In this document: one piece after another, positions 25,484 to 38,430 of the stretch | Numbering within the stretch: the stretch's first letter is position 1 | Layout of the letters: every line of letters starts with the position of its first letter | From: Juglans regia | Taxonomy: Eukaryota; Streptophyta; Magnoliopsida; Fagales; Juglandaceae | Reading direction: 5' to 3' | NCBI RefSeq assembly: GCF_001411555.2 | Contig: NC_049904.1 | Location: 29,091,370-29,155,369, forward strand | DNA length: 64,000 nucleotides | Notes under the pieces: generated by a model | The model's input: the letters and a program-made list of their open reading frames with translations, nothing else | Databases searched by the model: none | What the model was told of the DNA's origin: nothing | Position numbers and translations under genes: made by a program

Positions 25484-25706
25484 TGAATTGTTTATTATAT
25501 TTTATGTTAAAATTTAAAAAAATTATAATAATAATTTTAAAAAATTATTATTATAATTTTTTTAAATTTTAACATAAAATATAATAAACAATTCAAATTT
25601 TTCAAATTTTAAAATAATAATAATATTAAAAAATAATATTCTAATAATATTTTATTATCTCAACTCAACTCAACTTAACTCACTTCAATATCCAAATACA
25701 ACTTTA
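25484..25706. repeat. MITE copy containing a long near-perfect hairpin
   Basis: From GAATTGTTTATTATATTTTA at 25484 to its inverse complement ending at 25594, two arms of about 53 bp are almost perfectly complementary around a short AT centre. The remainder to 25706 has the family interior and right end (CTCAACTCAACTCAACTTAA, then ATATCCAAATACAAC). The left half appears to have been replaced by an inverted copy of the right half. It lies about 230 bp upstream of the receptor-like gene start. Confidence 0.75.
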
Positions 25707-25719
25707 AACACAGCTTAAT

Positions 25720-27040
25720 TTTGTTAGTTTAGGTAAAAATAAATTTATAAATTTTTATAATTTGATGAATTATATCAAATTATAATATTATTTTTATTAT
25801 AAAATAATACCGTATCGTATAAAATTACGTCTATAACTTATAAATTTATTTTTATAAAATTTCTTTATAACCATACTACTCATTTTATAATCATCATTTT
25901 TCTATAAATTATATATATTTTCCATACAAAAATTTTCATTCTTTTATTAACCTCTATTTTATTTTTATTTTAAAGAAAGTTATATGATCTTAGTCCTAAA
26001 AGACCATATCTCTCGTAGCTTTCTGTCCTTTCCATGCACTGTAAAAGAACATCAATCCCCAACTTTTGTTGAGAGAACTATCAACGTTCAAACAACCACC
26101 AAAAGCTCATTTGCAAACATGGTGAGGCCGTGCTCGTTAGCTTTAGCAAAACATATAATAAAAGACTGAGAAATGTTAACTGTATCTAAAAAAAGTTTAC
26201 AAAATATTTAATTTTTTAAATGTGAGGGCATAAAATATACCATGTCTAAAATGGTTCTCAAGATCCAATCCATCAAAAGGTCATCACTAGAAGATAAATA
26301 AAGAGAGAGAAAAAAAGGCTAAAAAAGGACAAGAGGGCGAGGGAGTCAGGAATCAGGAGGCAGTAAGGTATCATGAGAAAGTAGAAAATGAGAGATGGTC
26401 AGACACGTAAAATAGACATCCCTCACAATTACCGAGATGTAGGCATGAAGAGGGTCAAATAAAAGGAAAAGGGTGCCTATGGATTGGGGACTTCCGAGTT
26501 TTTCTTTTGGCTTCAACTTCTTCTTCAACCTCTAGACAGAGAGCTCCAGAGAGAACATTTTTTTCAACAAGTAGATCTCCAACTCCTATTGTATAGTGAG
26601 AAATGTAAGGCTATGAGCGAATGTAAATAAGCATATTATAGTAGAATCTCTCCTCCCCAAACTCCTGTAGACGTAAGTCCAGTATCAAACCACGTAAATC
26701 TGTATGTTCATCTCTTCTTATTTTCTCTATATTTAAATATTGCTCACCACCATGGATATATACACCGACACAATACAGCCGCACTGAATCACTATCGGGG
26801 GCTCCAAACCTCACCAATCGAGGTCCAGTCTATCTCAACGTATCTCAAGAATAGATCTTTATTCCCTTTCAGACTGTGTCGTTTTTGGATATTAACATTA
26901 CGTATTAATTACTTGTTAAAGATTATGAAACTTTTAATTTTAATTTTAAATTTTAATTTTAAAATAAATTGATAAAATGAATCGTATACGTTAAATTTTA
27001 AATATATATAACACTACTCGAAAAAAAATTGAACTAGATA
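25720..27040. other. AT-rich intergenic DNA
   Basis: The left part (25720-25885) looks like a copy of a second short palindromic repeat family (ATTTATAAATTTTTATAA near its start, TTTCTTTATAACCATACTAC at its end). The rest has no recognisable gene. The frame 26611-26817 has no known domain. Confidence 0.45.
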
Positions 27041-27045
27041 TTAGA

Positions 27046-27528
27046 ATAAACTCTAATCAAGAGATCGATGACCGACCGATGGTTTCATAAAATTAAAAAA
27101 AAAAAAGTTTGTAAGTAATTTGGTCTGAAACTAAAACCAAACCATGAGAGTACTGATTAGTAAATAGGTTAGTTCTATGATGATCAAACTAATTGAACCA
27201 GCTCCATTTAACTTCCTGTAAAGCTCTTTTTTTTTTTTTCGTTATTGGTTGGTTATAGCAAAGTGAACTTGTTGTGGATGATGTCGGTTGATCATAAGCT
27301 GAGATGCGAACAAATACACAGAAAATTTCATTGATAGGAGAAGTCAAGCATATAAATTGATACGATGATGCATGTTTCACGTAATGTACATTTCAGATGC
27401 AACAACCTTTACCTAAATAAACTCGAGTCCCGATTAGTCCTTAGTAGTTAAGGCCTTAAATTCCTTTTAAGTTGAATTAAGGAAATGGATAGGTAGAAGG
27501 TCAAAGTGAACTACATAAATGATATTTG
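27046..27528. repeat. Segmental duplication, copy 1
   Basis: This block reappears in the same orientation at 29284-29968. Shared stretches include AGTAATTTGGTCTGAAAC, GTGGATGATGTCGGTTGAT, AGCTGAGATGCGAACAAATA, CCCGATTAGTCCTTAGTAGT and GGAAATGGATAGGTA. Differences are scattered substitutions and small indels. Copy 1 lacks about 200 bp that copy 2 has after its first 40 bases. No coding function is evident. Confidence 0.85.
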
Positions 27529-27541
27529 TAATTTGAGAAAT

Positions 27542-27710
27542 ACTTTAGCCACAAATAAATTATACAAAAATAATTCCACAAACTAATGTGGCTTCACGTA
27601 GTTCGTCAGATTGTAAAGCATTTTTATTGTAAAGTAGATCCAACAGATCACATGAAACCACATCAGTTTGTGTGATAACTTTTGTGTAATCTCTTTGTGA
27701 CTATAGCAGT
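27542..27710. repeat. Short hairpin-forming MITE, second family
   Basis: The two halves are inverse complements of each other: ACTTTAGCCACAAATAAATT and CCACAAACTAATGTGGCTTC on the left pair with CACATCAGTTTGTGTGATAA and ATCTCTTTGTGACTATAGCA on the right. The whole segment could fold into one long imperfect hairpin. Pieces of the same family occur near 3136-3230, 10246-10395, 12600-12730 and 25720-25885. Confidence 0.6.
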
Positions 27711-28525
27711 CATCTTGTAATTTTAGAGTCTACAAACCCTTGAACTTCCTTTGAAAGAAGTAGATAAATTTGAAACTTACATAAAAAAATTATTTTTTTA
27801 ATGGTGGACTCCACATTTTTTTTTAAATGAAATGTGCAAGATTTACATAACCTAAAATTGTATCTAGCATTAGTCTTTTTAATTACTATAATAAGCGACA
27901 GACCTACAGTATGTCCACTTAGGAGGGTCATGGCCTCCCCAAAATTTTAAAAACATTCAAAATATATCCTATATTTCTTTTATAATTCTATAAATATACC
28001 CCCCCCCCCTCCAAAAAAAAAATTACAATCCTTATATGTTCTCTAAAATTTTCTAAAATTTCAATATATCTAGAAATGTATTTCTCCAATTTTTTTCCTA
28101 TAGTCTCAAAATTTTGTATAATTTTTATATATTATTTATTTTCAAGGATGTGGCCTCACCAAAATTAAATTAAAACTAAGTTTAGGAAAAATAATAAACT
28201 CATTGATATGAATCTCAAAGTTTTTTTGTTATACAATATTAGACTTCTTAATATGGAATCCAAAGTGAAAAAACAAGAAAAATCATTTAAAGTTGATAAT
28301 TTACATGAAAAATAGTTGATATGTTTTATTCTCTATACTTCATTGAGTAAAAAAAAATATATTATTTAAGGTCTCAATTATAACATTATATGCTTAATGT
28401 GAAACAAAAATATCTAGATTTTAGATAAAATTTGATAAACTAACTTACATACTAAAATGAAAGATAACCTTCTAAAATGAATTTCAACTCATACAAAGCT
28501 TAAACTATAATTGATCAAATGACAC

Positions 28526-29235
28526 TGATGATGTTGTGTTTTAGGGGGCCTGGGCAACTCTATGCAGACAATGCTCAGGTCGTCACCTGCATAGTGGAAA
28601 AAGGGGGACCTCGGGATCCGTTGTACCTCCAATGCTTAAATTAGTTTTAATGTAGGAGATGAAGAGAAAATAATAATGAAAATGGGTGTAAAAATTAACC
28701 TTCTTGTTTGTTGCAAGTAGTGTCTATTTATACTTGCTGACCTGGTCTCCATGATAGTGGGATGTTGCATTGCAGGAGATTATATATTAATGTCGTCTAC
28801 ACACTGAGCTATATTCATGCCGTCTGCTCGCCGAGCTATGAAGTGTTTAGATTCGCTGTGCGTAGTTCGAGCTCTGGGCCGCATTGAATGCGGCACACTT
28901 TCTGCTCTGGTCTACATTCAATGCGACGTGCTTTCTGCCCTGGTTTGTGTTGAATGCGGTGTACTTTCTGCTCTGAGTTCCTCCTATCCCATTAATGCTC
29001 GGTGTGAACTGCCTTATATTTTCATGGCTTGCATTGAATGCGACATTCATTTTTCCTTAAGCCTCTCTTGTATCCTCTGACTTGGTTCCTGACATGAGCA
29101 TGGTCTAACCCGGATCTCATATCCAGGTTCCGACCCAAGACTTTCTAATCTATTTAGCCCTGTCCAGATCTCGTATTTGGGCTCTAACTTGGGCCTTGCC
29201 TTTAGCCCCGACCCAAGGGATTTACTCCCATCATA
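28526..29235. mobile_element. Solo LTR
   Basis: A 710-bp segment starts TGATGATG and ends CCCATCATA, so its ends are inverse complements, and it is flanked by the 5-bp direct repeat GACAC (28521-28525 and 29236-29240). On the minus strand AGTATAAATAG near 28734 looks like an LTR TATA box. No internal retroelement coding region accompanies it, so it is best read as a solo LTR left by recombination. It lies between the two copies of the segmental duplication. Confidence 0.7.
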
Positions 29236-29283
29236 GACACAATTTTATATAAAATAATTGTAAGTATATCATTATCCATTAGT

Positions 29284-29968
29284 ATAAACTCTGATCAGAA
29301 GATCGATGAGCAACCAAATTTTCACCATACAATTTCAAAAGCAATCCCGATCGAGAGTGCAAAACTTCTTATCACATAAATGATCCAAATGTTGCATGTA
29401 TGCATATCACATGCAAGTAACAAAACGATTACACCACCATATATAAATAACATTTGGCATTTTGAAAATAAATTAAAATGAAAACACGTACAGTTTGTAC
29501 ATATAGTACCTCTAGCTTAAAGCCGGCCTCACCCGCAAAATTCTTGGAAGTAATTTGGTCTGAAACCAAAACCGAACCATGAGAGTACGACTCATGATTA
29601 CAGTGATTAGTAAATAGGTTAGTCCTAGGATGGTCGAACTAATTAATTGAACCTGCTCCATTTATATTAACTTCCTCTAAAGCTTTTTTTTTTGGTTGGT
29701 TGGTTAAAGCAAAGTGAATTTGTTGTGGATGATGTCGGTTGATAAGCTGAGATGCGAACAAATACAAATACACAGCAGATTTCATTGCTAGGAGAAGATA
29801 TGATGATGCGTGCTTCACGTAATAATGTCTATTGCAGATGCAACAACCTTGACCTAAATAAACTCAAGTCCCGATTAGTCCTTAGTAGTTTAGTAAGGCT
29901 TTAAATTCCTTTTAATTTGAAGGAAATGGATAGGTAAGACAGTAAAGTGAATCATATAAATGATATTA
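29284..29968. repeat. Segmental duplication, copy 2
   Basis: This is the second copy of the block at 27046-27528, in direct orientation. It carries an extra ~200 bp near its start (about 29320-29535) and small differences such as an added ACAAAT. The two copies are separated by about 1.75 kb, which includes the solo LTR and part of the MITE neighbourhood. Confidence 0.85.
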
Positions 29969-30422
29969 ACAATCTTAGAGTGTATAAATCCCGTATATTA
30001 ATTTCTAATACCCTGTGTAAGCTTGTCCACTCTGAACGAAGGTTCAAGATCATCCATATATACCCTGTACTTAGCATGATTTATATTATGTAGAAAACTC
30101 GAGCTACCGTACGTGAGTTTTGGCTTAATTCTTTTGTATTATATTCTTTTTGTATGTTGGAATTGTTTAAATATCATCATCTATGACCTAACCCTCACTT
30201 CTATCCAAATGAACCTAACATTAATTATTGCAGACACGGCTCATATCCGTACCACTTTTTCATAGCAAAAGGCTAGACACATTGTAACACCCTCGTTTTC
30301 AGATATATGTCTACGTGTCTCCGATTCCATGTCTAGTCATTAAATTTATTATAAATTGGTGTGAATGACCGATTATTCACATGGTTAACACAGTAGGAGA
30401 TAACTTAGGGAGATAACTTATG

Positions 30423-31172
30423 GAGGGCTACAAACGAATCGAGTTGGATTGAGTAAGGGTATTCAAGTTTGATTAACATGTTTGTTCGTTTGAACTGGAT
30501 TCGAACTTGAATAAATTTGAATATCTTTGTTCGAACTTGATTCGTTAATCATTAATGTTGTTTGAATTCGACTCGAGCTAGACTAAAAATAAACAAATGA
30601 CTCGAGCTCGAACTACCGAACTCGGATTTTTATTTTAAAATTTTTGAATTTTATCTTTTGATTAATAATTTTTTTAAAAAATATTTACTAAAAAAACTCA
30701 AACCAAATTCTTATGGTATAACTTTTTTCATAAAAATAACTTTTAGTTATAAATTAAAAGAATAATACACAAGATAAATGTAATAAACTAAACTTTTTAT
30801 TACATATAGACAATATAATAAATCAATAGTTGTAGTTGTATGATATATTATTATTCAAATTATCCTATACACATTTTGGGAACATAACATATATATATAT
30901 ATATTAAATAACGTAAACTATATATAAATTAATAATATATAATTAAGTATATAAAATATAACTAACATATAATATATATAAAAAACATATTACGAGCTTC
31001 AAAACGAGCTCAAACAAATTAAGTCGAGCTTATATGAGTTTTATTCGTTTAATATTCGAATCTATATTAATATTTACGAACATCTCATTTATTAAATAAA
31101 CCGTGTTCGAATCAAATATACACAAGCCAAGCTCGAACTCTTCACAAGCTACTCTGTTCATTTGTAGCTCTA
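30423..31172. mobile_element. Non-autonomous hAT-like element
   Basis: The left end GAGGGCTACAAACGAA pairs with the right end TTCATTTGTAGCTCTA (inverse complement TAGAGCTACAAATGAA). The flanks AACTTATG (30415-30422) and AATTTATG (31173-31180) agree in seven of eight positions, fitting the 8-bp hAT duplication. The interior has repeated CTCGAGCT/GAACTCG words near both ends and an AT-rich core, with no transposase. Length is 750 bp. Confidence 0.65.
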
Positions 31173-31179
31173 AATTTAT

Positions 31180-32590
31180 GTGTCAGAAGAATAGAAGGTA
31201 TGAAAGAAACACAGATTTGCAAATAGAAGTTTAAAAGGACCATACATACGGTTGAAGTATTTACGAGCTCATACATTCATTGGTGAAATGAGCGTCCCCA
31301 TTTTCTGCCTCAGCACCAGCATTTAAGGGGTTATATGTGAGGGGTACTGGACTTGATGGGCCTGTAAATCTGTATGGTTGGGCTTTGTACAACAAATTAT
31401 CACGCTTTTTTTTTTTTTTTTAATTCTATGATAACCCACATTGAAGAAGCATCGAACCCAAATCCAACCGTTAACCAAGCCCACGGCCCGATCATCCCCA
31501 CCCACTTGGTATTAATTCTAATTTTGGAATATTGGGCTTCTCCACTCTCAATTGTGGATACTTTTGGGTTGTAATATACAAGACCGTGTTATTTAAAGAA
31601 AATAAAAAAATTAATATTTTTAAAACTGCTGATATAAAATGCTTCTATATTAGCGATGTATTTTTTTAGAACATATTAACGATGTATTTAATTTAAAAAT
31701 TTAGACGACGTTATTTAATTTTTGAAAAAAAAAAATTAAAACATTAATCATTTTTAAAACTATTGATAATATATTATATGATATGAAATACTTCCACATT
31801 AACAATGTGTTAGGTGTACAAAAATGAGTCTTTCAAATAAATTTTTTCTAACTTTATAATAGCCATATTTTTATTGTTATTGACGTGATATTGGATAATA
31901 AGATTCTCATTAGAGGATATTATAAGAAAAGTATCACATCAATAATAGTTGCCAATAATAGAGGATTTTATATATACATGTTCTTAAAAATTTCGAAGAT
32001 AATTAACTAAGGATATTATAAAGAATTTATAAATAGCATTTTTCTGACTTATTATAACACATCAGTACGTATTATTATATAAATAAAAATTATAAATACA
32101 AATAGCATCTTTTTATGACAATATCATATCATAAAAATCAATGCTTATATAAAAAATATAATATTTTATGACAAATTAGAAATACCATCTCGTAACCAAT
32201 GATCATGGCTAGCGCATGCTCCCAACTTCATATTTTTTCCATGGGTTTGGAGCAAGTACTTGTCAAATAAATTAAGGCATGCATTTTGCAAAAATTTAAA
32301 TATATTTTTTAAAAAAGTATAAATGATTTCTTGATGCCAAAATCAAAGAAAAAAATAATCATGATTTGATGATTACATTAATATAAGGATTTTAGAATAT
32401 AATTTTATTCATTGAAAGCAAATCAAACGTCAGACAATCAAACGTGGGCAATAGTCGATCTTTATATTTATTTTAAATTACAATGCCAAGAGGCTATATT
32501 AATATACGTATTATTTTCTGAAATTCGTATTCTTTAATTGACTTCACAGTTCACACCCAAGTGAGGAACAACCCAAGTATGCTGATTTTG

Positions 32591-32636
<46 letters not shown>

Positions 32637-33500
32637 CACCGTCTGATATTTTATTAAATAAATAGTCATGTGTACAGATTTCTCGCTCCTAATTTTTAAA
32701 ACATAATTATTTTCTCCTTTTAATCATCTGATGATAAAATTCGGTAGATCTGTATATCACATTATGTCTAATTAAGAGAAATATATACTCCATCAAATAC
32801 ATGTGACCCTTTAAATACGGTATTATATTTTTGGTATAATAATATTATTCTCCATACCACTTAGTGGGAGAGCGGTGACTTTCAAAATGAGAGTTTATAT
32901 ATATAATTATTATGTAATACTCATAATATTTGATTTTATTCGTAGATCACAGGACTAATTATTATACTATCTTGGAGTACTATGAATTATTATAAGTATG
33001 ATCTGATCTTATATTTATGATTACAATTACTTGTATAAAAAAATTAATTATTTCATATGGGTCTCGTTATGTGACTCTCATGATATTACTCTTTTTTTTC
33101 TTTGTCAGCAACTTCATGGTAATTATTCACGACTACTTATGTCATTTATTATTTGTTAGGAAAGAGAATATATATATAATTGTTGATGTATTTATAATTA
33201 CAACCGAAAAAACCACCAAATATTGATGCAATATCAAAACTTGTATTTTGTGGTTAAAAAACGATATGTTAGTCTTTTTTTCCATGTCACTAGTAAATTG
33301 AGAAATTGTGTGTTCGAAAATACAAGTTTGAGTTTGAGATGATATTACATAGCCATTTTACGAAAAAGATATAGCTTACAACTTATTATGAAATTAAATT
33401 CAACACGTGGTTGCTTCCATTTTGTATAAATGCTGGTACATACAATATAAAGGTAGACTATATGTGTTAACGTAGTGTTTTGTATGTCTTTGGACCAAGT
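31180..33500. other. AT-rich intergenic DNA with (AT)n
   Basis: No gene could be supported. A perfect (TA)n microsatellite lies at 32593-32633. Short frames at 31323-31574 and 33017-33226 are low-complexity and match nothing known. Confidence 0.5.
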
Positions 33501-33529
33501 TTCAGTAACTCAGATCTTCAGAATTAGGC

Positions 33530-34200
33530 CTGCGTAAATAGAGAATAAAGGCATTGGAATAGGGTGGCTTTGGGGCCGGGGAGTCTTCGATGCTAAAGTT
33601 AATAAAGTATCTAGGAAGTTTGTAAATAATGAAAGAGTCTAAGAATCAGAGAGACTTTCTTGTATTTGAAAGTTGCTATTTATACTAGGGGAGTCTGGAG
33701 GGGACAGATTATGTTTGCCCCCATAGAGTCTGTGTTCTTTTACTGTTTCTTCTGTCAAAGTCCTTTTAATGCGGCGTGCCTCTACGACGACATCATTGAT
33801 ATGGCGTGTAACTTGGATAATGGTGCCAGTAATGCCGCGTGATTCCCTGATTTGTCTTACCCTGCTAGTGTCCTTGATGGTCCGTTAATGTCTCCTTATC
33901 AGAGAATCGAGGGGTCCCCCTTACTTCCCGCCCGTTACGCGAACATGTACTCAAGGGCTGGACAAGTACTCATCCACCTGCAGTACGTTCCCTTATGGAG
34001 GTTGCGTCCAGGGGGCTTACTCGTGGACCGGGTCGAAGAATCTATTCTTTCTGGGCTGATCCTTCATTTCTTATTCTCTTAGTTGCCTCAAATCACGCAC
34101 AGGCGTGGGGAACCCCTTACAATATGCATCGATGTGTCTATGTCTTTACTTGGGTAGGCCGGCCTCCACATTCAAAACTCTAATTCCTCTTGTCATATGA
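33530..34200 (-). repeat. LTR-like remnant
   Basis: The make-up resembles the solo LTR at 28526-29235: a purine-rich left part, the minus-strand box CTAGTATAAATAGC near 33690, then a mixed-composition stretch with ATGCGGCGTG-type words. Exact ends and a target duplication were not found. The plus-strand frames at 33660-34183 have no domain. Confidence 0.4.
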
Positions 34201-35880
34201 TCGAGTCTAATGACTACTTAATAAATTTCATACATAATTTGGGTTTAGGCATTAAACATTTTAGGGATCACATATTATCCATCTATACTTGACTCTCCCA
34301 GACCCTGCTTGAGATTTGGCAATGACTGAAGCATTAGAACATGCAATACAAGGCTACATATCCCTCGTCCATGACAATTAACATGCAATGCAACTAACAT
34401 AATACTAGCAGTATGCAATAGTTGCAGAGGAATAAGTTATTTCATAAAAGGTTGTACTAGAATAAAACTAATATCCCAACTTCATTCATAACTTTAAATC
34501 ATACTTCATAGTAATGGAGTATCAAACTCCCTGTTACACTTTAACATAATAAGTATTGTCTTCAAGGCCTTTTGCTAACAAAGAAATCATTAAAGTATCT
34601 TTTTAATCTCTGCTATCTCCAAGTAGGTAATGACTAAATCCATTTTTCCTCTGGGATCTAGCTCATACTCGGCCTTGATCATCTTCCTGATTAGCTACTC
34701 CCGATCCTGCTAAAAGTTCTATCACTCCGAGAGGAATGGTAGTGAAAATTACCGCAGTGAGATTTCAAAAAATTTCAGCAAGTTAACCAAAAACATATAC
34801 ATAGATAACATAAGCATATATAAGGTAAACCATGAGTATGAATGCATGAACATGTACTTTGACCCAAAACAAATTTTTGTCCCATCAGTATTCTTTCTTT
34901 TTTCAAAGAGACATTGGACTTGTGCACATGTAATCCATGTTTCAATATAACCAAAGAACATAGTACCATTTCTTATTAATCTCTAGTAATCTTTTCAATA
35001 TAACAATCTCTTGTAAGCACCATCGGCTCTCGGCTAGTGACTGCATCACATTACCCTCTTGACTAGGTGTGAGTACGTTAGCGTTCATATAACGTGACAG
35101 TTTGCAATTCACCTTCATCGCTTTTACAATATGATATGGCAGATCGTAACACCTTCACCATATTCTCCATGTGTTGCAGCCATTAGCTTTAAGTGCTACT
35201 TCGCTCCAGAATCCTTTAAAAAGAATCCATTCAAAATTCGTTGACTGTACTTCATCAACCGAGGGGTTACTACTCCAATTTAAGCACTTCAGAGTGGATA
35301 GAGGAGTTGTACTAGGATATTTTCCAATCCTAGCATTTGAGGTCGTGACAAAAATAATTTTTCTTTCATTTCTCTTAAATGCACAACCCGAAATGCTTGT
35401 GACACATATTTGTGACAAAACCACTATTTTTCCTTCAATGCACAACCTAAAAACATGTGACACATGACCATGTAACTCTCATGCAACAATGTTAGGTACT
35501 TATGCCATATACATCACATGCATAGCTTGAAGGAATTAGAAAATGCCGAAACAGATACTTGCATACAACATATGAAAGCTCAACAAAGCATATACCATTT
35601 CTCAAACTCCCAACATGTCATCTGAATTAACAATTTTATCAAACAACATTTAAGTATAGCATGAACATATAAGATACGAATCATAGCATGTAATAAGTAG
35701 CAATTCCATAATCCAATTTGAGCAATCAAAATGCAAATTTTATAAAAAGAAAAATATATTATCCAATAGTAAGTTAGAGGCTAATTTACAAAGTTTCAAA
35801 GTATTATTTTTCGAAGATCAAGCAAGCTGAAAAGTATATGTTTCTATAGTTAGACTTAATAAAATCAACAATAATGCAAA
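34200..35880. other. Probable retroelement-derived intergenic DNA
   Basis: No coding region is recognisable. The stretch has moderate GC content and no coding domain; similarity to untranslated or spacer parts of LTR retroelements is an impression only. The complementary frames near 35155-35467 show no domain. Confidence 0.3.
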
Positions 35881-38430
35881 CCAAACATGTGCGTGTCGTG
35901 TTCTAGGGTTTAACCTTATTCGGTTTTAGGATTTCTTGACCCTTCATCTTCCTTGAGCCTCATAAGCTCGTGCCTTGGGGAAAACCCTAGGTTGAATAGT
36001 GTTTATACTCTCATTTCTCGATAAAACCTACAATGATTTTGTCATTGTAACCCTAATTGCTATTAGTGTGCGTGGTGTGTGTAAGGAGTACACTTTGTGT
36101 GTCCATGAACTCTTATGGCCGAAAGTGCAATGATCTCTATCTAGAAGGAAGACCCTTCTTTGAAGCCCGAGTGATGGTCGAGTGTCACCTAACTCTCTCA
36201 AACATTCTTTTACTTCCATTTTTGGCCATTGGTGGTTTAGGCATCTTTGAGAAGAAAAAATCCTAGACACTCATACTCGACAAGATCAATCATGATTGAA
36301 CCAAATATTCCCATTATCCCTACAAACCTTGTACAACCTTCACTCACCCAAGCCGAGCCCTTCTCAACTAAAGGACCTTCGTGTAGGTGTATGTGTGCTC
36401 AAGAGAAGTGAGTGAAATAGAGGTTTTAGGATTTCTCACCATGCGAATCCACCCAATGTGATGTCTGAATTTTCTTCCTATGTTTGTGGGTAAGTGGCGT
36501 TTGGAAGGTAGGAAAACGATGGTGTTTGGCTTGCTCTCCCTAGGGTAGACGAGATAGAGAGAGGAGAGGATATGTGAAATTTGAAAAATGGGACAAATGA
36601 CCTTAGGGTGTCTTTGGTGGGGTGTAGGGCATCGGCCCCTTTAATGCTTTCTTTAAATATGCTCCTCAATTCCTCCACACATTCTCTCTCTCCCATCATC
36701 ACTTCTGATTGTGGAAACCAAATGGCCTTTGTGCATGCACGCCATGTGGCGTGTTGCTTCCTGCCTTGGCCGAAGTCCTCATTCTTTCTCTTCATCAATG
36801 CTCTCTCTCTCCCGAAAATGCCAAAGGGAACCTCTAGCATGGATGAGAAGTGATTATCTCCTTTCCCTAGTCGAAACCCTAAAGCCCCATTCCTATCTCT
36901 TTCATGTCTAGATGCAATGAACCTAGGCTTGAGCAAGGCATGGTTGCCAAATGGCATGCCATCTTCGAAATCCTCATTGTCGCTTCATCAAAGATTCTTC
37001 TAGAAAATTCCTTGTGGGTGGCGTGCTCCTATCCCCTAACCGAAACCCTAGAGATTTTCTAAAAGCTTGTGTCCTAATCTCATGGTTCCCCATGTATCTT
37101 TTACACTCCTTCATGATTATATCTCCTAGAGATTTCCATGCATGAATGCTGGAGGGTTGGTGGCATGCGTCCCTTGGATGTCCGAAATTCACTTATCTAT
37201 TCCCTTCTTCCATTTTTAAGTCTAGATATAATGAATCCTGAGAGTGAGGTTGCATATTGGACAAACAGCGCATAGCATGATTTTAGCTAATGCATGTTAG
37301 ACAAGTGGTTTTTAACTGTGTTGGATAGGTGGCACCTAGCTGATGCATGTGAGACAAATGGCGCATGGCTGATGCATGCTTGCCAAGTGTGATGGCCGAA
37401 TGTCTCTCCCTTGCTCTTCATCATTTGCTCTCTTAAAAACTTAAAAAGACTTTGTTGCATGAAGGACATGTGGCGTTCCCCATTAAGGTCGAAACCCTAA
37501 GACTTTGTCATCATAAGATCCTTATAGAAATCCTAATGCATGAATGACAAGTGGCGTAGCCCTTATCTTAATCCAAAACCCTAAATGCCCTTGGCGTGTC
37601 CCTCAGGTGGTCTAGGTTCAATGAATCTTCAAGGGTGTGTAGGTTTTTTTGGCCAAAACCCTAAATGAGTGGCTTAGGGGTTTGGGTCTTGGCATGTGCA
37701 TGGTTGCCATTTGGCAATGGCATGTGTGCATGGGTCTTGCCCTAGCCGACCCCCCCTCTCTCTCTTTCTCTTCTCTTCATCTCTGACTTAGATTCTTTTA
37801 GAATCCTCAAAAGCTGTGTGTGCCATTTCTCAAAGCCCTAACTTCCTCTTCCTCACGATTACACCATTCTAGAGACTCTCATACTTCGTGCATGCGTGAC
37901 AAGTGGCAAACATGGTGGTTGAGGCCCCTTAGGTGGACGCGTATCCCTTTGGCCAAACCCTAGAGCCTCTTTGAATCTTGTGCTTCTGATTTGGCACTTT
38001 CCCTAGGCGCCCATCATCATTGCATTGGTTTTCTAGGAGCTTGCACACTCATCACTACATGGTGTGGTGCGTTGGCCCCTTTAGGGTTTCCGAAACCCTA
38101 TTTTCTCTCTCTCCCTTCTTCTATTTTCACATCCAGGTTCATGTGGTATAGAGGTAAGCCTTGCATGTAAGCCATGTGGCATGTGGGTGATGCGTTGGGC
38201 GTGTGCCCTATGTGTGTCAAACCCTAACTTCTTTTCTCATCAATTTGGTTTCTCTTATAAGCCTTTAAGCATGCTTACCAAGTGGCAACAATGTACTAAC
38301 CAATATGCTTCTTTCCTAGGTTCCTAATGACGAGAATTCTAAGGAAAACTAAAAGTATTTCTTCCAAATGGGCGCCTCCCCTCATAGTCCAAACCCTAAT
38401 TAGGGTTTCTAAACCCTAAACCTCATATTG
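35880..38430. repeat. Degenerate array of AAACCCTAA / ACAAGTGGC modules
   Basis: The region repeats, irregularly, two linked phrases: CCGAAACCCTAA- or AAACCCTAA-type words, and GCATGAATGACAAGTGGC-type words (variants near 37150, 37295, 37345, 37380, 37460, 37535, 37890, 38165 and 38275). Spacing is about 80-400 bp and divergence is high. It is not a clean satellite and encodes no recognisable protein. It may be the non-coding interior of a large non-autonomous retroelement. Confidence 0.5.

Noticed and set aside
36057..38400. AAACCCTAA words as an interstitial telomere
   Set aside because: Words are isolated and irregular, never in tandem runs, so they are not telomeric repeat DNA.
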